From: Sulfitobacter sp. THAF37
Lineage (GTDB): Bacteria > Pseudomonadota > Alphaproteobacteria > Rhodobacterales > Rhodobacteraceae
Direction of reading: 5' to 3'
DNA length: 64,000 nt
Assembly (NCBI RefSeq): GCF_009363555.1
Contig: NZ_CP045372.1
Coordinates: 1,995,501 to 2,059,500, forward strand
Part shown: one piece after another, positions 1 to 9,707 of the stretch
Layout: every line of letters begins with the position of its first letter
How positions within the stretch are numbered: the stretch's first letter is position 1
The notes under the pieces: model-generated
The model's database searches: none
What the model was told of the DNA's origin: nothing
What the model saw: the letters and a program-made list of their open reading frames with translations, nothing else
Program-made: the position numbers and the translations under genes

Positions 1-1
1 T

Positions 2-892
2 GGCCGGGTCAGCGACGTGCAGCGCCGCCAGATGACCACCCCGAGCGAAGGCAACGTGCACGCGCTGGCGGTCGACGGCGACTTCGACGATTGCCAGGCC
101 CGGCTGAAGGACATGTTCAACGATTTCGAGTTTCGCGACGCAGTGAAACTTGCCGGCGTGAACTCGATCAACTGGGGTCGGGTGCTGGCGCAGGTGGTCT
201 ATTACTTTTCCGCCGCCGTCAGCCTCGGCGCGCCCGGTCGCGCGGTCAGCTTTACCGTGCCCACGGGCAATTTCGGCGACATCTTCGCGGGCTACATCGC
301 GCAGCGGATGGGCCTGCCGATCCGCGACCTCGTGGTGGCCACGAACCAGAATGACATTCTGGACCGCTGCCTCAGGGGGCAGGGCTATCACAAGTCGACG
401 GTGCATCCATCCATCAGCCCGTCGATGGACATTCAGGTCTCGTCCAATTTCGAACGCGCGTTGTTCGATGCCTACGGGCGTGACGGCAACGCGGTGGCCC
501 AGCTGATGGGGGAACTGGGGCAGGGCGGTTTCGACGTCAGCCAGGGCGCGATGCAGGCGCTGCAGGACATCTACCGGTCCGGCCGCGCCTCGGAAGAAGA
601 GACGTCCGCCACCATCGCGCAGGCGCGCAAGACCATGGGCGAACTGCTGTGTCCGCATTCCGCCGTGGGGGTCAAGGTTGCCGAAGACCAGCGTGATCCG
701 GCAGTGCCGATGGTCACGCTGGCCACCGCGCACCCGGCCAAATTTCCCGATGCGGTGGAGGCCGCGACAGGATACCGTCCCGACCTGCCGCCGCATATGT
801 CGGACCTTTTCGATCGGCCCGAGCGTTTCACGCGCATCGGCAACGATCTCGATGCATTGAAATCCCATATCAAGGAAAACCTCTCCGCATGA
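2..892 (+). CDS. thrC: Threonine synthase, C-terminal part (5' end outside window)
   Basis: Last step of threonine synthesis: PLP-dependent conversion of O-phosphohomoserine to threonine in the cytosol. The open frame runs in from the left edge without a start. The visible 296 residues contain the family signatures FTVPTGNFGD and ATNQND and the stretch HPSISPSMDIQVSSNFER. The N-terminal third, including the PLP lysine, lies outside the window. The stop overlaps the start of the M16 peptidase gene by 4 bases (ATGA), so the two are probably co-translated. This gene order is common in Rhodobacteraceae (family knowledge). Identity is secure; only the start is missing. Confidence 0.95.
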   Translation, partial: GRVSDVQRRQMTTPSEGNVHALAVDGDFDDCQARLKDMFNDFEFRDAVKLAGVNSINWGRVLAQVVYYFSAAVSLGAPGRAVSFTVPTGNFGDIFAGYIAQRMGLPIRDLVVATNQNDILDRCLRGQGYHKSTVHPSISPSMDIQVSSNFERALFDAYGRDGNAVAQLMGELGQGGFDVSQGAMQALQDIYRSGRASEEETSATIAQARKTMGELLCPHSAVGVKVAEDQRDPAVPMVTLATAHPAKFPDAVEAATGYRPDLPPHMSDLFDRPERFTRIGNDLDALKSHIKENLSA

Positions 893-2151
893 GCCTGAAC
901 CAGACCCGCCTGTCAAACGGCTTTCGCATCGTCACGGAACACATGCCGGGGCTTGCCTCCGCCTCTGTCGGGGTCTGGGTGAACGCGGGCGGGCGCCATG
1001 AAACCGTGCAGCAAAACGGCGTTGCGCATTTTCTCGAACACATGGCGTTCAAGGGCACGGCGCGGCGCAGTTCACTTCAGATTGCCGAGGCGATCGAGGA
1101 TGTGGGCGGCTACATCAACGCCTATACCTCGCGCGAGGTGACGGCCTATTACGTGCGCGTGCTGGAGAACGACGTGGCGCTGGGGCTGGACGTGATCGCG
1201 GATATCCTGCGCAATCCGGTGCTGGACCCCGGCGAGATCGAGGTGGAGCGTGGCGTGATCCTGCAGGAGATCGGCCAGGCGCTGGACACGCCCGACGACG
1301 TGATCTTCGACTGGCTGCAGGAAGAGGCCTACCCGGACCAGCCGCTGGGCCGCACAATTCTGGGCCCGAGCGAGTGGGTCTCGCACTTCAGCCGCGAGGA
1401 TCTGCAAGGCTTCATCGCGGATCATTACGGCCCCGACCAGATGATCCTCGCCGCCGCGGGCGCCGTGAACCACGACGAGATCGTCAAGCTTGCCGAAGAC
1501 CTGTTCGGCGACATGCCGGCAAAGCCGATGTTCCAGATGCAGGGTGCCAGTTTCAAGGGGGGCGAGACCCGCCAGGTCAAGACATTGGAGCAGGCGCATT
1601 TCGCGCTTGGTTTTGAATCGCCGGGCTACCGGGCCGAGGACATTTACGTTGCGCAGATCTACGCCTCTGCCTTGGGGGGCGGGATGTCGAGCCGCCTGTT
1701 CCAGGAAATCCGCGAGAACCGCGGCTTGTGCTACACCATATTCGCCCAGGCCGGTGCCTATGCCGACACCGGCATGACGACGATCTATGCGGGCACCTCT
1801 GCGGCGCAGCTGCCGCAACTGGCCGAGATCACGATAGATGAGATGAAGCGCGCCGCCAGCGACATGTCGCCCGCCGAAGTGGCCCGCGCCCGTGCGCAGA
1901 TGAAGGCGGGGCTGCTGATGGGCCTGGAAAGCCCGTCGAACCGGGCGGAACGGCTGGCCCGGCTGCTGGAGATCTGGGACCGGATTCCGCCGCTGGAGGA
2001 AACCATCGAAAAGATCGACGCGGTGACGACGGGCGACGTGCGTGACCTTGCCCAGCACATGGCGGAAGCCGCACCCGCGGCTCTGGCGCTTTATGGTCCG
2101 GTAGAGCACGCGCCGACGCTGGAGGCGTTGCAGGCGCGCCGCGCCGCCTGA
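889..2151 (+). CDS. M16 family zinc metallopeptidase (processing-peptidase-like)
   Basis: A 420-residue protein of the M16 (pitrilysin / mitochondrial processing peptidase beta) family. The inverted zinc motif HFLEH is at residues 47-51, followed by a downstream glutamate in EVERGVILQEIGQ. The C-terminal half has the inactive-domain hallmark of the family (GGGMSSRLFQEIRENRGLCY). Length fits the short bacterial one-chain type. No signal peptide is visible, so a cytoplasmic role is likely; the substrate is unknown. The start is the ATG overlapping the thrC stop, and the stop overlaps the next ATG by one base, giving a three-gene translationally coupled unit. Confidence 0.93.
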   Translation: MSLNQTRLSNGFRIVTEHMPGLASASVGVWVNAGGRHETVQQNGVAHFLEHMAFKGTARRSSLQIAEAIEDVGGYINAYTSREVTAYYVRVLENDVALGLDVIADILRNPVLDPGEIEVERGVILQEIGQALDTPDDVIFDWLQEEAYPDQPLGRTILGPSEWVSHFSREDLQGFIADHYGPDQMILAAAGAVNHDEIVKLAEDLFGDMPAKPMFQMQGASFKGGETRQVKTLEQAHFALGFESPGYRAEDIYVAQIYASALGGGMSSRLFQEIRENRGLCYTIFAQAGAYADTGMTTIYAGTSAAQLPQLAEITIDEMKRAASDMSPAEVARARAQMKAGLLMGLESPSNRAERLARLLEIWDRIPPLEETIEKIDAVTTGDVRDLAQHMAEAAPAALALYGPVEHAPTLEALQARRAA

Positions 2152-2735
2152 TGCTGCTGGTCAAACGGAAACTTCGGATCGAAACCGAACGGCTGACGCT
2201 GCGCCCGCCTCAGCATGCCGATTTCCGTGACTGGACCAGCCTGCGCATCCTGAGCCGCGATTTCCTGACCAGGTGGGAACCGGCCTGGGCCGAGGATCAC
2301 CTGACCCGAAAGGCATTTACCAATCGGGTCTATTGGGCGCAGCGGTCAGTCAATTCGGGAACTGCGCTGCCGCTGTTCCTGTTCCGTCGGGACGATCAGA
2401 CCCTTGTGGGCGCGATCACACTGGACAACGTCCGCCGGGGCCCTGCGCAATCCGCCACATTGGGCTACTGGACCGGCGAACCCCACGCCCGCCACGGCTA
2501 TATGCGGGAGGCGATCGAGGCGATGGTGCACCATGCTTTCACCCGCATGGACCTGAGCCGGATCGAAGCCGCCTGCCTGCCAGAGAACGCCCCCTCGCGG
2601 GGGCTGCTTGAAAAGACCGGGTTCAAATACGAGGGCGTGGCGCAAAGCTATCTTCAGATCGACGGGCGCTGGCGGACGCATGTGCTTTACGCCGCGCTGC
2701 GTGGCGACCGGCGCGGAAAGTCCGATGCAGGGTAG
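2151..2735 (+). CDS. GNAT-family N-acetyltransferase, RimJ/RimL type
   Basis: A 194-residue GNAT acetyltransferase. The N-terminal TERLTLRPPQ and the C-terminal block with EAACLPENAPSRGLLEKTGF are typical of the RimJ/RimL branch, which acetylates protein N-termini; the acetyl-CoA-binding region is around GYWTGEPHARHGYM. Third gene of the thrC operon: its ATG overlaps the M16 stop in the sequence TGATG. The substrate cannot be told from sequence; a ribosomal-protein target is only one possibility. Confidence 0.85.
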   Translation: MLLVKRKLRIETERLTLRPPQHADFRDWTSLRILSRDFLTRWEPAWAEDHLTRKAFTNRVYWAQRSVNSGTALPLFLFRRDDQTLVGAITLDNVRRGPAQSATLGYWTGEPHARHGYMREAIEAMVHHAFTRMDLSRIEAACLPENAPSRGLLEKTGFKYEGVAQSYLQIDGRWRTHVLYAALRGDRRGKSDAG

Positions 2736-2750
2736 ACAGAGGCGCCCGCT

Positions 2751-3227
2751 CTAGGCAGCGTTGTCGCCTGCCACTTTGCCTCTTGCCGTGGTGGCGGACA
2801 ACAGCGCGTCCACGTGGTCATCGGCCTGGATAATGGCGTAGAGGCTGTAAGCGACCTTCCAGTCCTCTCCATCCCGCCGTTCCAGCCAGGAAAACGTCTG
2901 ATAAGGCGGCTGCAACAGCTCGTCGCCCCGGTAGACCCGCGCCTCGTGCAGGGCTTCGACCCGGTTCTTGCTCTTGAATTCGGCCTCCAGGCAGTGCCGC
3001 ACCACCTGTGTAACGCCGCGCTGGCGATAGTTTTCACGCACCGCGCAGAAAATCTTGTGCAGTGTCTCCCGGTCGTTCACGAAACACCGGCCCTCGAAGG
3101 TCTCGATATTCTGGGGCAGGATGAAACAGGATGCGAAGGTATCAAAGTCGCCGCGCATCAGCGCAGGCCCTGAGCGTTGAAGAAGATATTCGGAAACGTC
3201 GATCGCATTTTCGAACTCTGGCGGCAT
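2751..3227 (-). CDS. Hypothetical protein, possibly NTF2/SnoaL-like fold
   Basis: A 158-residue cytosolic protein transcribed toward the thrC operon. I chose the ATG at 3227 because AGGAGG lies 10 bases upstream; the frame stays open further up to 3290 but without such a site. The pattern of an N-terminal helix pair (EYLLQRSGPALMRGDFDTFASCF) followed by strands with charged ends (EARVYRGDELLQPPYQTFSWLERRDGEDWKVAYSLY) suggests a NTF2/SnoaL-like alpha+beta barrel. That is a fold guess, not a functional assignment. Confidence 0.65.
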   Translation of the reverse strand: MPPEFENAIDVSEYLLQRSGPALMRGDFDTFASCFILPQNIETFEGRCFVNDRETLHKIFCAVRENYRQRGVTQVVRHCLEAEFKSKNRVEALHEARVYRGDELLQPPYQTFSWLERRDGEDWKVAYSLYAIIQADDHVDALLSATTARGKVAGDNAA

Positions 3228-3419
3228 CGGAAGCAAACCTCCTGGGGAACTGGCGCAACTGGTAACGGGCGCGTGGTTCATACCGGTCACACGCGCAAAC
3301 TAGTGTACCGGAGAGGGCACTGACGATTCTCTCCGGTATTCCAGAAAAATCACAAGACTCTGGCAAAACTGTGTTGAAGGCCCGGCTTGGTGCTCATCTG
3401 GCCGGAATGAATCCAGAGC

Positions 3420-4739
3420 CTAGATCCCCCCGACGAAGTGCAACCTGTCGAAGGTCGCCCGCACTGCACGGGTCTCGGCAGCAAGCGCGCCGGGATCGTC
3501 GCTGCGCAGGGCGCGGACGATCAGCCTGGCAAGTGTTGGCGCATCGTCGATGCCGACGCCCCAGCGCACCAGCTCGGGTGTGCCGATGCGCAGGCCGTTC
3601 ATGTCGCCGGGCACGTCGGGAAGGGGCAGACCGATGCCGCAGGCCAGGAAACCTGCGGCGCGCAGTTTCCGTGACGCGGCCTGCCCGCCGCCGAACTCCG
3701 CCGCTTCGACCGCGAACTGGTGCGCGTTCGTGAAACCGCGCGCCTTGCCAAAGACCTTCAGCCCCTCGGCGTCCAGGGCCTGCGCCAGCGCCTGCGCCAC
3801 GGCGATCATCTCGGCGGCATAATCGGCGCCGTAGTCGACCCAGTCCAGCAGGGTCAGCGCCAGTGCCGCGGACTTTGCCGCGTCGAAATTGGCCGTCATG
3901 CCCGGAAAGGCGATGGCATCCAGCCGCTCGGCGATCGCCGCATCGTCCGTGACGATCAGCCCGCCCGCCGGACCGCCCAGGCTTTTGTAAGTGCTCATCG
4001 TCATCAGATGCGCGCCCTCCTTCAGCGGGTTGCGCCAGGCGCGTCCGGCGATGATCCCGCATTGATGCGCCGCGTCAAAGAGCACCTTGGCGCCCACCTC
4101 GTCGGCAATGGCCCGGACCTGTGCCACCGGGTGCTCGAACAGGTTGAGCGAGGCGCCCACCGTGATCAACGCCGGCCGGACGTCGCGGGCCAGCTTGCGC
4201 AGACCGTCGATGTCCAGCGTATACCCGTCGGCATCGACCGGCGCGGACACCGTATGCAGCCCGAACAGCCCCGCGCAGCCCGCGCCGTGGTGCGTGACGT
4301 GTCCGCCGACCGACGCAGGCGGTGCGATGATCGTGTCGCCCGGTCGGCAGAGCGCCATGAAGCCATAGAGGTTCGCGAGCGCCCCCGAGGGCACGCGTAT
4401 CTCGGCATAGGCCGCGTCGAATACCCGGGCCGCCAGTTCGGCGGCGATGACCTCGATCTCCTCGATGGCCTCCAGCCCCATCTCGTATTTGTCGCCCGGA
4501 TAGCCCAGAGACGGGCGCGTGCCGATACCGCTGGCCAGCGCCGCTTCGGCGCGGGGCGACATGACATTGGTCGCGGGGTTGAGATTGAAGCACTCGCTCT
4601 CGTGGATCTCGCGATTACGTGCGGTCAGCGCCGCAATGCGGCTGGCGATCTGCGCGGTGTCGGCACCTGCCGTCCGCCCGGCGATCCGCTGCACGAGGGT
4701 CTCGCTGTGGTCAGGGACCCAATCTCTCTTGGCAAGCAT
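3420..4739 (-). CDS. Serine hydroxymethyltransferase-like PLP enzyme (non-canonical)
   Basis: A 439-residue fold-type I PLP enzyme of the SHMT family. It keeps the family stretches ESECFNLNPATNVMSPRAE and SLGYPGDKYEMG, the DAAHQCGIIAG block, and a PLP-lysine region reading MSTYKSLGGPAGG. Classical GlyA has HKTLRGPRGG there, so the His before the Lys and two Arg/Pro positions differ. It may act on another hydroxymethyl- or alkyl-amino acid rather than plain serine/glycine. The start at 4739 has GAAGGA a few bases upstream and is preferred over an earlier in-frame start. It is divergent from the metallo-beta-lactamase gene. Confidence 0.8.
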   Translation of the reverse strand: MLAKRDWVPDHSETLVQRIAGRTAGADTAQIASRIAALTARNREIHESECFNLNPATNVMSPRAEAALASGIGTRPSLGYPGDKYEMGLEAIEEIEVIAAELAARVFDAAYAEIRVPSGALANLYGFMALCRPGDTIIAPPASVGGHVTHHGAGCAGLFGLHTVSAPVDADGYTLDIDGLRKLARDVRPALITVGASLNLFEHPVAQVRAIADEVGAKVLFDAAHQCGIIAGRAWRNPLKEGAHLMTMSTYKSLGGPAGGLIVTDDAAIAERLDAIAFPGMTANFDAAKSAALALTLLDWVDYGADYAAEMIAVAQALAQALDAEGLKVFGKARGFTNAHQFAVEAAEFGGGQAASRKLRAAGFLACGIGLPLPDVPGDMNGLRIGTPELVRWGVGIDDAPTLARLIVRALRSDDPGALAAETRAVRATFDRLHFVGGI

Positions 4740-4863
4740 GGCGCATCCTTCTTCTGATTTTTGTGCACCATGCCCCCGTCCGGCGGGATTTAGCAATTGT
4801 GATCCCGCAGGGCGTTCGGAATTTCACGAACCCGTGCTAGCTTGGCTCGAAGGGGGTACCGCC

Positions 4864-5691
4864 ATGCTGTTTCGCCGTTTCGTCTGCATCATCATTGCGC
4901 TCATGCTGCCCGCTGTCGCATCCGCGCAGGAGCGCACGCCAAGCCATTGTATCGCCCTGGCGGAAACCACGCCGGGCGTTGCCCATGTGATCCCGGCAAA
5001 TCTGCCCGACGTGCCGCCCGAAGAAGTCTACCTGCATTACATCGCCCATGCGTCATTCCTCATCCGCAGCCACGGCGGGCTGAACATGGTGACGGATTAC
5101 ACCGGCTTTACCGGGACACTGCCGCTGATCCCCGACGTGGTGACGATGAACCACGCCCACGACAGCCACTGGACCCCCTTTCCGGACCCGGCGATCCCCC
5201 ATGCGCTGCAGGGCTGGGGCGCGTTCGGTGAAGGCATCGACCACGAGGTCGATCTGGGCGAAGTTCTGATCCGCAACGTATCGACCGACATCCGGTCGCA
5301 GTTCTCGGAGGTGGAGCCGCAGGGCAATTCGATCTTCGTTTTCGAGATGGCGGGCCTGTGCATCGGCCACCTGGGCCATTTGCACCACGAACCGACAGAG
5401 GCCCAATATGCCGCGCTGGGCCGAATCGACGTGCTGATGGCGCCGGTCGACGGCGGATACACGCTGCCGCTGCCGGTGATGATGCAGGTGATCCGGCGGC
5501 TCAAGTCCTCCATCGTGATCCCGATGCACTGGTTCTCCGGCTATGCGCTGGACGCGTTCCTGACCGGTATGTCGGATGAATTCCAGGTGGTGGAGCTGGA
5601 AGGATCCAGCCTCAACGTCTCGATCGACCGCTTGCCGTCACAGCCGACGATCATGGTTCTGCGGCCTTCCTACATCAACGTCGTGCGATAG
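4864..5691 (+). CDS. Exported metallo-beta-lactamase-fold hydrolase (UlaG-like)
   Basis: A 275-residue protein. It begins with a clear Sec signal peptide (MLFRRFVCIIIALMLPAVASAQ), so it probably acts in the periplasm. The metal-binding motif reads NHAHDSH (HxHxDH type), with further histidines in IGHLGHLHH and IPMHW, as in the UlaG/RomA branch of the metallo-beta-lactamase superfamily. AAGGGGG upstream of the ATG at 4864 decides the start; the frame is open much further upstream but that part lies over the divergent gene. Substrate unknown. Confidence 0.83.
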   Translation: MLFRRFVCIIIALMLPAVASAQERTPSHCIALAETTPGVAHVIPANLPDVPPEEVYLHYIAHASFLIRSHGGLNMVTDYTGFTGTLPLIPDVVTMNHAHDSHWTPFPDPAIPHALQGWGAFGEGIDHEVDLGEVLIRNVSTDIRSQFSEVEPQGNSIFVFEMAGLCIGHLGHLHHEPTEAQYAALGRIDVLMAPVDGGYTLPLPVMMQVIRRLKSSIVIPMHWFSGYALDAFLTGMSDEFQVVELEGSSLNVSIDRLPSQPTIMVLRPSYINVVR

Positions 5692-5728
5692 GACTTGCAT
5701 CCGACGCGGTGAGGACCGATCAAGTGGC

Positions 5729-7150
5729 ATGCTGAACGCCGCTGACAAAGACTTTGAAACCCTGCTGCTGCAACATCTGCCCGCCGAGGTGCTGCGCCCG
5801 GTGGAGCCGCGCTACACCGAAGAGCCGCGAAGCTATCACACCGGAAAGGTCGGCCTTCTGGCGCTGCCGCGCACGGTCGAAGAGGTCGCGACCCTGATCC
5901 GCTGCGCGAACGAGGCGCGGGTGGGCGTGATCCCCTATGGCGGCGGTACCGGGCTGGTGGCAGGGCAGCTCACACCGGACGGGCCCGCGCCGCTGGTTCT
6001 GTCGCTGGAGCGGATGAACGCGGTGCGCGACATCTATCCGGACGAGAATGTCATCGTGGCGGAGGCCGGGGTGATCCTGGCCGATGTGCAGGCAGCGGCG
6101 CAGAACGCTGACCGTTTGTTTCCGCTGTCGCTGGCGGCCGAAGGCTCGGCCCGGATCGGCGGCAACCTTGCCACCAACGCGGGCGGCACCGGTGTCCTGC
6201 GCTACGGCAACACCCGCGACCTTTGCCTGGGGCTGGAGGCCGTGCTGCCCGATGGCCAGATCTGGAAGGGGCTGACCCGGCTGCGCAAGAACAACACCGG
6301 CTACGACCTGCGCAATCTTCTCATCGGGTCCGAGGGAACGCTGGGCGTGATCACCGCCGCGGCGCTCAAGCTCTTTCCCCGGCCGGGAAACACCGGCACG
6401 GCGATCATGGTGGTGCCGTCGCCCCGCGCCGCGCTGGACCTGCTGTCGCTGGGGCGCAGCCAGCTGGGCGAGGGGATCAGCGCCTTTGAGCTGATGAACA
6501 GGCAGGGCTTCGATTTTCTGACCGAGGTGCTGCCGGACGTGCGCCAGCCCTTTGATACGCCGCCGGACTGGTGCGTCCTGATCGACGTGGGGCTGAGCGG
6601 CGGGCTGGACGCCGCCGAGGCGCTGGAAACCCTTTTCATGGCGGGAATGGAGGCCGGGCTGGTCTCTGACGGCTTGATCGCCCAGAACGAACAGCAGGCG
6701 ACCGAATTCTGGACCGTGCGGGAACAACTGCCCCAGGCGAATCGCCTCATCGGGTCGATTTCCAGCCACGATATTTCCGTCCCGTTGCGTGCGCTGCCGG
6801 AATTCATCGAAGCTGGCCTGAAAAAGGTGGCCGAGGTGGGCGATTTCCGCGTCAACTGTTTCGGCCATGTGGGCGACGGCAACCTGCATTACAACGTCTT
6901 TCCCCCCCGGGGCAGATCGCGCGACGACTACGCCGAACAGCGCGCAGCCATTCAACGGGCCGTGCATGACCTTGTGGATGAGGTCGGCGGAAGCTTCAGT
7001 GCCGAACATGGGGTGGGGCGGCTCAAGGTCGATGACCTTGAACACTACGGCGACCCGGCAAAGCTGTCGGCGATGCGGGCGATCAAGGCGGCGCTCGACC
7101 CCAATGGCATCATGAATCCCGGGGCCGTGCTGCGCCCTGCGGCGGGATGA
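5729..7150 (+). CDS. FAD-binding 2-hydroxyacid dehydrogenase (GlcD / D-lactate / D-2-hydroxyglutarate dehydrogenase family)
   Basis: A 473-residue flavoprotein. The N-terminal FAD-binding domain has the PYGGGTGLVAG motif and GGNLATNAGGTGVLRYG. The C-terminal FAD-oxidase domain ends with CFGHVGDGNLHYNVFPP and the SAEHGVG motif. These define the family that oxidises D-2-hydroxy acids and feeds electrons to the respiratory chain. Exact substrate (D-lactate, glycolate or D-2-hydroxyglutarate) is not resolved. The start at ATG 5729 excludes an upstream extension with no family similarity. Convergent with the glutamate dehydrogenase gene. Confidence 0.88.
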   Translation: MLNAADKDFETLLLQHLPAEVLRPVEPRYTEEPRSYHTGKVGLLALPRTVEEVATLIRCANEARVGVIPYGGGTGLVAGQLTPDGPAPLVLSLERMNAVRDIYPDENVIVAEAGVILADVQAAAQNADRLFPLSLAAEGSARIGGNLATNAGGTGVLRYGNTRDLCLGLEAVLPDGQIWKGLTRLRKNNTGYDLRNLLIGSEGTLGVITAAALKLFPRPGNTGTAIMVVPSPRAALDLLSLGRSQLGEGISAFELMNRQGFDFLTEVLPDVRQPFDTPPDWCVLIDVGLSGGLDAAEALETLFMAGMEAGLVSDGLIAQNEQQATEFWTVREQLPQANRLIGSISSHDISVPLRALPEFIEAGLKKVAEVGDFRVNCFGHVGDGNLHYNVFPPRGRSRDDYAEQRAAIQRAVHDLVDEVGGSFSAEHGVGRLKVDDLEHYGDPAKLSAMRAIKAALDPNGIMNPGAVLRPAAG

Positions 7151-7162
7151 CCGGCGCGGCGC

Positions 7163-8443
7163 CTAGCCCTTGAAATAGCAGGAATCGCCCCGGATGCTGA
7201 TCGCTTCGGCAATCCGCTCCACCGCGATGGCATAGGCCGCCTGCCGCAGGGTTGAGCCGTCCTTTTCCGCACGATCAAAGACCTGCGGCGTGATCCGGTC
7301 GAACCGCGCTTGCAGCCGCTCTTCCACGTCGTGCTCCGACCAGCGTTCGCCGGTTCGCCCCTGAACCCACTCGTAATAGCTGACGGTTACGCCGCCCGCG
7401 TTCGCCAGCACGTCGGGCAGGACGGCGATGCCGTTGTCTGCAAGGGTCTGATCCGCGCCCGGCGAAACCGGGCCATTGGCAATCTCCAGCACGCAGCCCG
7501 CCTTGACATCGGACACGTTGTCTTCGGTGACAGCATCCTGCAGCGCCGCCAGCGCCAGCACATCCACATCCATCGACAACAGCGCATCCGGTTCGATCGA
7601 GGAGTAATCCTCGTTTTCGCCGACCGAGGTGCCCGAATAGACGTCGTCCAATCCCTTGCCCTGCTCCTTTTCCCGGTGCAGCGGTTCGGGGTCGAGCCCG
7701 CCCTCGCTGTGAAGGGCGCCACGCGAGTCCGATACCGCCACCACCTTGAAGCCCGCATCATGCGCGCGCATGGCGAAATGCGCCCCGGCATTGCCGAACC
7801 CCTGAACCGCCACCGTGATGTCGCCCGGATCCCGGTCCTGCCGGCGCGCCCATTCCTGCAACACCAGCAGCGCCCCTTGCCCCGTGGAGGCGACCCGCCC
7901 CGCCGAACCGCCCAGCGGCAGCGGCTTGCCGGTGATCGCGGCCGGTCGGTGCGCGCGGGTGATAACCGCGTATTCGTCCACCATCCATCCCATGATGCGC
8001 GGATTGGTGTTCACATCCGGCGCCGGGATGTCCCGGTCGGGTCCCAGCATGTCTCCGAAGCCATCGACAAAGGCGCGCGAAAGCCGTTCAAGTTCCTGAC
8101 GCGACAGGGTCTTCGGATCGACCTGAACGCCCCCCTTTGCTCCGCCAAAGGGCAGGTCCATCAGGGCGCATTTGATGGTCATCCAGCGCGCCAGCTCTGT
8201 CACCTCTTCGAGGTTCACATCGGGATGAAACCGCACCCCGCCCTTGGTCGGCCCCAGCACGTCGTTGTACTGGACCCGCCAGGCCGGATAGACAGCCATC
8301 GTTCCGTCATCGCGCCGCAGCCGCAGCGCCACTTCGACGCGGCGTTGCGGGGCCCGCAGCATCTTGCGGGCGTCGTCGGGAATATCCAGACGAGAGAGCG
8401 TTTCGTCCAGGATGGGCGTGTCGCTTTTGGAATCTTTGGGCAT
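7163..8443 (-). CDS. Glu/Leu/Phe/Val dehydrogenase (glutamate dehydrogenase)
   Basis: A 426-residue amino-acid dehydrogenase, interconverting glutamate and 2-oxoglutarate plus ammonia with NAD(P). Family signatures: GPTKGGVRFHPDVNLEEV, the catalytic-lysine block LPFGGAKGGVQVDP, the DIPAPDVNTN stretch, and the Rossmann motif VAVQGFGNAGAHFA. I placed the start at ATG 8443; a TTG 13 codons upstream is also in frame. It lies head to tail with apt, 63 bases downstream of the apt stop, and convergent with the FAD dehydrogenase gene. Confidence 0.9.
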   Translation of the reverse strand: MPKDSKSDTPILDETLSRLDIPDDARKMLRAPQRRVEVALRLRRDDGTMAVYPAWRVQYNDVLGPTKGGVRFHPDVNLEEVTELARWMTIKCALMDLPFGGAKGGVQVDPKTLSRQELERLSRAFVDGFGDMLGPDRDIPAPDVNTNPRIMGWMVDEYAVITRAHRPAAITGKPLPLGGSAGRVASTGQGALLVLQEWARRQDRDPGDITVAVQGFGNAGAHFAMRAHDAGFKVVAVSDSRGALHSEGGLDPEPLHREKEQGKGLDDVYSGTSVGENEDYSSIEPDALLSMDVDVLALAALQDAVTEDNVSDVKAGCVLEIANGPVSPGADQTLADNGIAVLPDVLANAGGVTVSYYEWVQGRTGERWSEHDVEERLQARFDRITPQVFDRAEKDGSTLRQAAYAIAVERIAEAISIRGDSCYFKG

Positions 8444-8506
8444 CGGCGGCGTCCTCGTCGGAATGAGAGTGTCGAATTCCAACGCGGTTGCCGCCGGTCT
8501 GTTCCG

Positions 8507-9037
8507 TCAGGCCCCCTGGAAAGCGCAGAGCGCGTGCACCTCCATGCCCATCGCCTCCAGCTTCGCGCGGCCGCCAAGCTCGGGCAGGTCGACGATGAAC
8601 GCGGTCGAGACGATCTCACCGCCCAGCCGCTCGATCAGCTTGATGCCCGCCTCGGCGGTGCCGCCCGTGGCCAGCAGGTCATCGACCAACAGCACCTTTT
8701 CTCCCGCCTGGATGGCATCGTCGTGGATCTCCACGATGGCTTCACCGTATTCCAGCTTGTAGTCCTGGCTGATGGTGGTGCCCGGCAGCTTGCCCTTCTT
8801 GCGGATCGGCACGAAACCGACGCTGAGCTGATGCGCGATGGCCCCGCCCAGGATAAAGCCCCGCGCTTCCAGCCCCACGACCTTGTCGATCTTCACGCCC
8901 GCGTAGGGGTGCAGCATCTGGTCGATCGCCATGCGGAACCCGCGCGGGTCGGCGAACAGGGTGGTCACATCGCGGAACATGATCCCCTCGTGCGGGAAAT
9001 CGACAATGGTGCGGATGTAGTCTTCGACGCGCGTCAT
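8507..9037 (-). CDS. apt: Adenine phosphoribosyltransferase
   Basis: A 176-residue type I phosphoribosyltransferase that salvages adenine to AMP using PRPP. The PRPP-binding motif is [17 protein letters not shown], and the N-terminal region [17 protein letters not shown] is diagnostic of Apt. GAGAAAGG precedes the ATG at 9037. The start overlaps the stop of the LysE-type exporter gene by 4 bases (ATGA), so both are in one operon. Confidence 0.95.
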   Translation of the reverse strand: MTRVEDYIRTIVDFPHEGIMFRDVTTLFADPRGFRMAIDQMLHPYAGVKIDKVVGLEARGFILGGAIAHQLSVGFVPIRKKGKLPGTTISQDYKLEYGEAIVEIHDDAIQAGEKVLLVDDLLATGGTAEAGIKLIERLGGEIVSTAFIVDLPELGGRAKLEAMGMEVHALCAFQGA

Positions 9038-9663
9038 GCGGTGGCCTTTCTCAGCGTTGCGGTCAGGACTCCCATGCCGATCAGGGCCGTGCCCCCGGCG
9101 CGGGTGATCCATGTCAAAATGGCGGGGCGGCCGATGACCCGGCGCAGACGGTCGGCCAGCAGGGCATAGGCCAGCGCGTTCAGCCCGGCCAACCCCACGA
9201 ATGTCACGATCAGAATGGCGAACTGCGGCAGGAGCACCGCGTCAGCGGTCACGAACTGCGGCACGAAGGCGATGAAAAATCCGATGCTCTTGGGGTTCAG
9301 GGCGGTGACGGCCGCCGCATGGCGAAACACACCCGCCGCGCCGATATCGGCACGGTCGGGCAGATCCAGCCCCTTTTCGGGGGCGGACCGGATCAACCTG
9401 ATCCCCAGCCAGACCAGATAGGCCGCACCGGCCCACTTCAGCACCGTGAACAGGGTGGCCGAGGCCAGCACAAGCGCCCCCAGCCCGGCAAGCGAGGCGC
9501 TCATCGCGACAAGATCGCCAAGCGCCACACCGGCAGCCGAGGCCAACGCCACCGACCGCCCCCTGCTGAGCGCATAACTCAGCACGAGCAAGACCGTAGG
9601 CCCCGGGATCAGCAGCAAGGCTGTCGAGGCCGCCACGAAAGCAAGCCAGAGATCGAGTGTCAT
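9034..9663 (-). CDS. LysE/RhtB family amino-acid exporter
   Basis: A 209-residue inner-membrane protein with about six hydrophobic segments. The family signature is near the N-terminus ([21 protein letters not shown]), with [16 protein letters not shown] and [18 protein letters not shown] following. RhtB-type proteins export amino acids such as homoserine lactone or threonine; the real substrate here is unknown. Upstream partner of apt in a two-gene operon (ATGA overlap). Confidence 0.88.
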   Translation of the reverse strand: MTLDLWLAFVAASTALLLIPGPTVLLVLSYALSRGRSVALASAAGVALGDLVAMSASLAGLGALVLASATLFTVLKWAGAAYLVWLGIRLIRSAPEKGLDLPDRADIGAAGVFRHAAAVTALNPKSIGFFIAFVPQFVTADAVLLPQFAILIVTFVGLAGLNALAYALLADRLRRVIGRPAILTWITRAGGTALIGMGVLTATLRKATA

Positions 9664-9707
9664 GATGAGGTCCTTCTCCCGCTTTCAGCCAGCAAAGACA
9701 GGATCGC

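Noticed and set aside
7310..9169. Long plus-strand open frame opposite gdh and apt
   Set aside because: Antisense shadow in G+C-rich DNA; both genes on the other strand have clear family motifs.
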